Shown: in pieces, positions 55,698 to 64,000 of the stretch
Layout: every line of letters starts with the position of its first letter
Position numbering within the stretch: position 1 is the stretch's first letter
NCBI RefSeq assembly: GCF_033441515.1
Contig: NZ_JAWQJT010000002.1
Span: 1,922,001-1,986,000, forward strand
Direction of reading: 5' to 3'
DNA length: 64,000 nucleotides
DNA from: Amycolatopsis solani
GTDB lineage: Bacteria; Actinomycetota; Actinomycetes; Mycobacteriales; Pseudonocardiaceae
Position numbers and translations under genes: made by a program
The notes under the pieces: model-generated
The model's input: only the letters and a program-made list of their open reading frames with translations
Told to the model about the DNA's origin: nothing
Database searches by the model: none

Positions 55698-57215
55698 TCA
55701 GTGGGCGGCGCCGAGGAAGATCGGGTTCGACAGCGCGACCATCGCGTTCGGCTGGGTCGTGTTCGGACCGCCGGACGGGCGACGGACCTCGACACGCACC
55801 CACCGCGAGTAGCGCGGGTAGGTGGTCCAGGTGACCGTGGCCGCGCCGGCGTCGCCGACGGTCTCGGTGTGCTCCGGGCCGAGCTGGTCCAGGAATGTCA
55901 CCGTGGTCCCCGGCACGCCGCCGACGACCGCGCGGACCGTCACCGGCTCCCCGGTGCCGAGCGGCAGCCGCTCGCCGATCCCGGCCGTGCGGCCGCCGCC
56001 GGAGACCGTGAAGTCCAGCTGGACCGCGGCCGACTCGGCCAGCCACGAGCGCCCGGCCTTCAGCCCGGCCAGGAGTTCCTCGCGGCGCAGCCGGTCGGCG
56101 AGCACGACCGTGTGCGGCAGCGCGACCCGCTGGTCCGGGTTGTGCGCGTCGGAATCGCCGATGGCCGGGATGAACCGGCCGCCGCGCAGCAGCCCGTCCC
56201 AGTGGATGACGCTCGCCTCGTCGTCCTGGGTCCACGGGCCGTTCCAGACCTCGACCAGGTCGGCGATCTCGTACGCGAACTCGTAGGTGCAGCCGAAGCA
56301 GTTGGCGAACGGGTGCGCCGCGGTGACCAGGCCGCCCGCGCGGTGCACCTGGTCGGTGAACCGGCGGAAGTCCCGCGGGTCGGCCGCGCGGTAGCGCCAG
56401 TCAATCCAGGTGCCGGCGGGCAGCCCGATGGCGGGCCAGTGCCCGGACCGCGTCGTCACCTCTTCGCCGTTGAGGATCAGCAGGTCGTCGGTGGCGTAGT
56501 TGCCCCAGACGAGCTGGGAGCTGGACGTGTTGTGGTCGGTCGAGACGATGAAGTCGAGGCCGGCCGCCCGCGCGTCGGCGACCAGCTGCTCCGGGGTGCG
56601 ACGGCCGTCGGAGTGGACGGTGTGCAGATGGCCGTCGCCGCGGTACCAGGCGCGGCCGCGCTCCCGGGCGGGCGCGGCCTCCGGCGCGGGCTTCGGGACG
56701 AACGGCTCGGCGTCGGGCCCGAAGGTGAGCGTGATGTCGACCCGGTAGTTCAGCCCCTGCGGCGCGACGGTGTACGGGCCGAGGATGACGTGCCAGCGGC
56801 CCGGCCTGATCGGGCCGGCCAGGTAGCCGGGCGTGGCCTCGGACGCGCTGATCGAGAACCGGTCGCGGAAGCCGCCGGACCAGCCGCGGAAGCCGCGGGC
56901 GTTGCCCAGCTCGTGGCCCTCGGGCCCGAACATCCCGATGTCGCAGGCGTTCCCGCGGGTGCCGGCAGGCACCTGGGGCCGGTCGTAGGAGTAGACGACG
57001 TCGATCTGCCGCACCCCGCGCGGGACGTCGACGGGCAGGTAGTACCAGTCCGGGACGTCCGGCTTCAGGGTGCCGGTGACGGTCCGGGTCTGGCTGCCGG
57101 TGCCGCCCGGCTGGCCGGCGAACGCGACGCCGGGCAGCATCCCCACCGCCGCCCCGGCCGCCGCCACCCCGCCCGCGCGCAGCAGCACCCGGCGGCTCAA
57201 GTCCCCAGAACTCAT
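55698..57215 (-). CDS. CehA/McbA-type metallohydrolase (PHP domain), Tat-exported
   Basis: 505 residues. A Tat signal SRRVLLRAGGVAAAG begins the protein. A beta-rich domain (about 40-175) precedes the PHP domain: YRGDGHLHTVHSDGR (metal His-x-His and Asp), TDHNTSS, ILNGEEVTT, AAHPFANCF and GDSDAHNP. The C-terminal beta-sandwich resembles those of secreted phosphoesterases. CehA homologues hydrolyse carbamate or phosphoester bonds. A small hairpin (57214-57229) encloses its ribosome site GGAGG and ATG. Confidence 0.9.
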   Translation of the reverse strand: MSSGDLSRRVLLRAGGVAAAGAAVGMLPGVAFAGQPGGTGSQTRTVTGTLKPDVPDWYYLPVDVPRGVRQIDVVYSYDRPQVPAGTRGNACDIGMFGPEGHELGNARGFRGWSGGFRDRFSISASEATPGYLAGPIRPGRWHVILGPYTVAPQGLNYRVDITLTFGPDAEPFVPKPAPEAAPARERGRAWYRGDGHLHTVHSDGRRTPEQLVADARAAGLDFIVSTDHNTSSSQLVWGNYATDDLLILNGEEVTTRSGHWPAIGLPAGTWIDWRYRAADPRDFRRFTDQVHRAGGLVTAAHPFANCFGCTYEFAYEIADLVEVWNGPWTQDDEASVIHWDGLLRGGRFIPAIGDSDAHNPDQRVALPHTVVLADRLRREELLAGLKAGRSWLAESAAVQLDFTVSGGGRTAGIGERLPLGTGEPVTVRAVVGGVPGTTVTFLDQLGPEHTETVGDAGAATVTWTTYPRYSRWVRVEVRRPSGGPNTTQPNAMVALSNPIFLGAAH

Positions 57216-57315
57216 GCGTACCTCCGCATCGAAAGACGTCCCGACGCTAGGCCGCGAACGCGAACGCGGACAAGAACCGGCGGTGAACTTTCGGCGCGTC
57301 GGCCCTCGCTTCCGG

Positions 57316-57642
57316 TCAGGACCTGACGCGCTTGGCGAGGATCTTCGCCAGCGCGACGACAGCGACGGCGGCGGCCAGCCCCAGCCGCGTGACGTCGACC
57401 GCGGGCACCCAGGTCACGCTGCCGCCGCGGACGACGAACGCACCGGCGGGCCGGGCGAACACCCCGAACCCGGCACCGTCCCGCACCCCCGCGACGCGGG
57501 CGTCCCCGCTGCCCCCGCCCCCGCCGCCGAACACGGCCGCGGCCGGGATGACCACGGCCCCGTCCCGTTCGACCGGTTCGCCGTAGACGAGTTTCGCGGA
57601 GAACAGGTCCCGCGCCGACGCGTCCAGCTGCCCGAGTTCCAT
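57316..57642 (-). CDS. GerW/YtfJ-type spore-protein-like small membrane protein
   Basis: 108 residues from the ATG of MELGQLDASARDLF. The core AKLVYGEPVERDGAVVIPAAAVFGGGGGGSG, with the Gly run, is the GerW/YtfJ signature. The C-terminal end LGLAAAVAVVALAKILAKRV is a single membrane helix. In Bacillus YtfJ is a spore protein; in non-sporulating actinobacteria the role is unknown. Ribosome site is weak. Confidence 0.78.
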   Translation of the reverse strand: MELGQLDASARDLFSAKLVYGEPVERDGAVVIPAAAVFGGGGGGSGDARVAGVRDGAGFGVFARPAGAFVVRGGSVTWVPAVDVTRLGLAAAVAVVALAKILAKRVRS

Positions 57643-58130
57643 CCCGCCATCCTGGCCGCACCCACGGGGCGGGCGCACCTCCCACCGGGCTGTCCACTGT
57701 GGCCGGTTCCGGCTGACCGGGTGGTGGCAGCGGGCGGGAAAGCTCCACGGAATCGGTGCAGCGCTGAAAAAATTGCGCTGAAGGTGTGGCGGACGGACGC
57801 ATCCCGCCGCTTCCGCCGGATCAGGAGGTAGCTTGGCCGGAGGTCAGCGCAGGTCACAGCCCCGCCATCCCCCGCAGGCGAGCCGTCCACTGTGGACGGC
57901 GCGACGACACTGGGGCGGCCGAGACGGCACCGCGGCGAGGGGCGCCGCCGCGGTGCCGCCGCCGGAACGGGACGGGCCGGCACCCGGTCGGGGGGTGCCG
58001 GCCCGTCCGCTCGCCCGATGGGCCGAACGGGTCCGACGCCGATCCGACGTGTGAACCGCGTGTATCCGGGGCATTAACAACGGACACCTGTACCCACGGG
58101 GAGTTGTGCGCGCACCGAGGGGAGACCGCG
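57643..58130. other. 488-bp stretch without a convincing gene; three strong hairpins
   Basis: No frame shows a sensible protein with a ribosome site. The stretch holds GCCGTCCAC-T-GTGGACGGC (57882-57900), a 13-bp stem (57925-57937 / 57946-57958) and a 16-bp stem (57970-57985 / 57993-58008), plus an A/T-rich patch CTGAAAAAATTGCG near 57764. The hairpin series looks like the 3' half of a non-coding transcript, or a terminator for transcription from either side. I cannot assign strand with certainty. Confidence 0.5.
57970..58008. terminator. 16-bp perfect hairpin
   Basis: GGACGGGCCGGCACCC pairs with GGGTGCCGGCCCGTCC across a 7-nt loop. It is among the most stable stem-loops in the window and follows no annotated gene on the plus strand, hence the ncRNA suspicion. 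Confidence 0.6.
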
Positions 58131-58370
58131 ATGACCTTCGACTTCGTCGGCCGCTGGCTGGGCCGGCATCGCGAACAACCGGGCGTCACGGTCGACCTCG
58201 CCTGTGGCGGCCGGGTCACGCTGCGCGAGATCGACGGGAAGCCGGTACTGGCGATCACCACCGCGCCGGGGCCGGACGGGCGGTGCGAAGTCGCCGCCGT
58301 CCCGTTGTCGGAGGCCGAACGCCGCGAGCTGGGCCAGGTGCTCGATCCGGCCGTCCTGCTGGCGTCCTGA
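58131..58370 (+). CDS. Small conserved-looking protein of unknown function
   Basis: 79 residues: MTFDFVGRWLGRHREQPG, then TVDLACGGRVTLREIDGKPVLAITTAPG, a beta-rich middle and LSEAERRELGQVLDPAVLLAS, a C-terminal helix. GGAG stands 6 nt before ATG, better than any upstream start. No known family. It could be cytoplasmic and regulatory. Confidence 0.65.
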   Translation: MTFDFVGRWLGRHREQPGVTVDLACGGRVTLREIDGKPVLAITTAPGPDGRCEVAAVPLSEAERRELGQVLDPAVLLAS

Positions 58371-58493
58371 CCGGGGCCCCTACTTTCGCGGATCTGGATG
58401 TTTTCCGGGTCCGGCCCGCCGTAGGCTGCGCACCGTGCTTTGTGGCAGCCCTCGCGCGAAACGCGGTCCCGGCAGTGTGGCGCGGGTCGCTTT

Positions 58494-58510
58494 TTGTGGG
58501 GTTCCCACAA
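58494..58510. promoter_or_regulatory. 17-bp palindrome upstream of the acyl-CoA carboxylase
   Basis: TTGTGGG-GTT-CCCACAA, perfect 7-bp arms, 135 bp before the GTG. Size and symmetry suit a TetR or GntR fatty-acid regulator; no regulator gene is adjacent. Confidence 0.45.
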
Positions 58511-58584
58511 CGCAGCCGTCTCGGCATGCGCCATGGCGGACATTGGTCTACCCCGCGGTAATCCAGCAGGGTGTAGACAGGTGC

Positions 58585-58614
58585 AGGCGACGCTCCAGAA
58601 CGGGTGCGTCGCCT
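58585..58614 (+). promoter_or_regulatory. Stem-loop in the presumed leader of the carboxylase mRNA
   Basis: AGGCGACGC pairs with GCGTCGCCT (9 bp) around a 12-nt loop, 31 nt before the GTG and just upstream of the ribosome site GGAGG (58633-58637). It could affect translation or be an attenuator. Confidence 0.35.
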
Positions 58615-58645
58615 TCTGTGCGTGGGTACTTGGGAGGCTCAGCCG

Positions 58646-64000
<5,355 letters not shown>

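Overview
The window is a contiguous piece of a high-GC actinobacterial chromosome, most likely Pseudonocardiales and probably Amycolatopsis or a close relative. This rests on the GC-rich coding style, frequent GTG starts, many leaderless promoters (a TANNNT box 6-7 nt before the start codon), mycothiol-type DinB and DUF6292 proteins, ESX/WXG100-type substrates, and a single-chain long-chain acyl-CoA carboxylase. About 64 protein genes are supported. I see no rRNA, tRNA, CRISPR array, insertion sequence or prophage.

Left part (1-25 kb). A gene cut by the window edge is followed by a LuxR/LAL regulator, a TetR regulator divergent from an FAD aromatic hydroxylase, prolyl aminopeptidase, an orphan 4-hydroxy-2-oxovalerate aldolase / acetaldehyde dehydrogenase pair, two XRE-cupin regulators with divergent partners (acetyltransferase, thioredoxin-reductase-like protein), a truncated haemoglobin, a sirtuin coupled to a MarR-acetyltransferase fusion, a Ser/Thr kinase, a DUF3800 protein, a large exported Gly/Ser/Ala-rich protein, and a three-gene exported protein / four-helix membrane protein / Rieske operon.

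Middle (25-36 kb) looks like a stress and DNA-repair island. The parts of LigD are split over three genes (ligase; polymerase; phosphoesterase-polymerase) and interleaved with two STAS proteins, two ANTAR proteins, a hemerythrin and a small membrane protein. Two promoters there resemble the general-stress (SigB/SigF) type. Ku is not in the window.

36-43.6 kb holds what I consider the most interesting locus. A fatty acyl-AMP ligase and an acyl carrier protein overlap, in one translationally coupled operon, an EspC-like type VII secretion substrate, a 1029-residue WxG/Ala-helix/calcium-repeat protein and a coiled-coil protein. A MarR regulator and its MFS exporter lie just upstream.

43.6-58 kb carries an ECF sigma factor, a bifunctional nuclease, two MFS exporters, a MocR regulator, and an AcoR/MimR-type regulator divergent from an amidohydrolase / DUF59 / zinc alcohol dehydrogenase operon. 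That gene set normally accompanies a propane-type binuclear iron monooxygenase, but no monooxygenase genes are present. The right end (58.6 kb to the edge) is the acyl-CoA carboxylase, open at the window boundary.

A layout rule is visible. Of 14 convergent gene pairs, 8 overlap at their 3' ends and 2 are 1-4 bp apart; all 4 pairs with a longer spacer carry a strong inverted repeat in it. Several regulators have a palindrome lying over a leaderless promoter, which suggests autoregulation.
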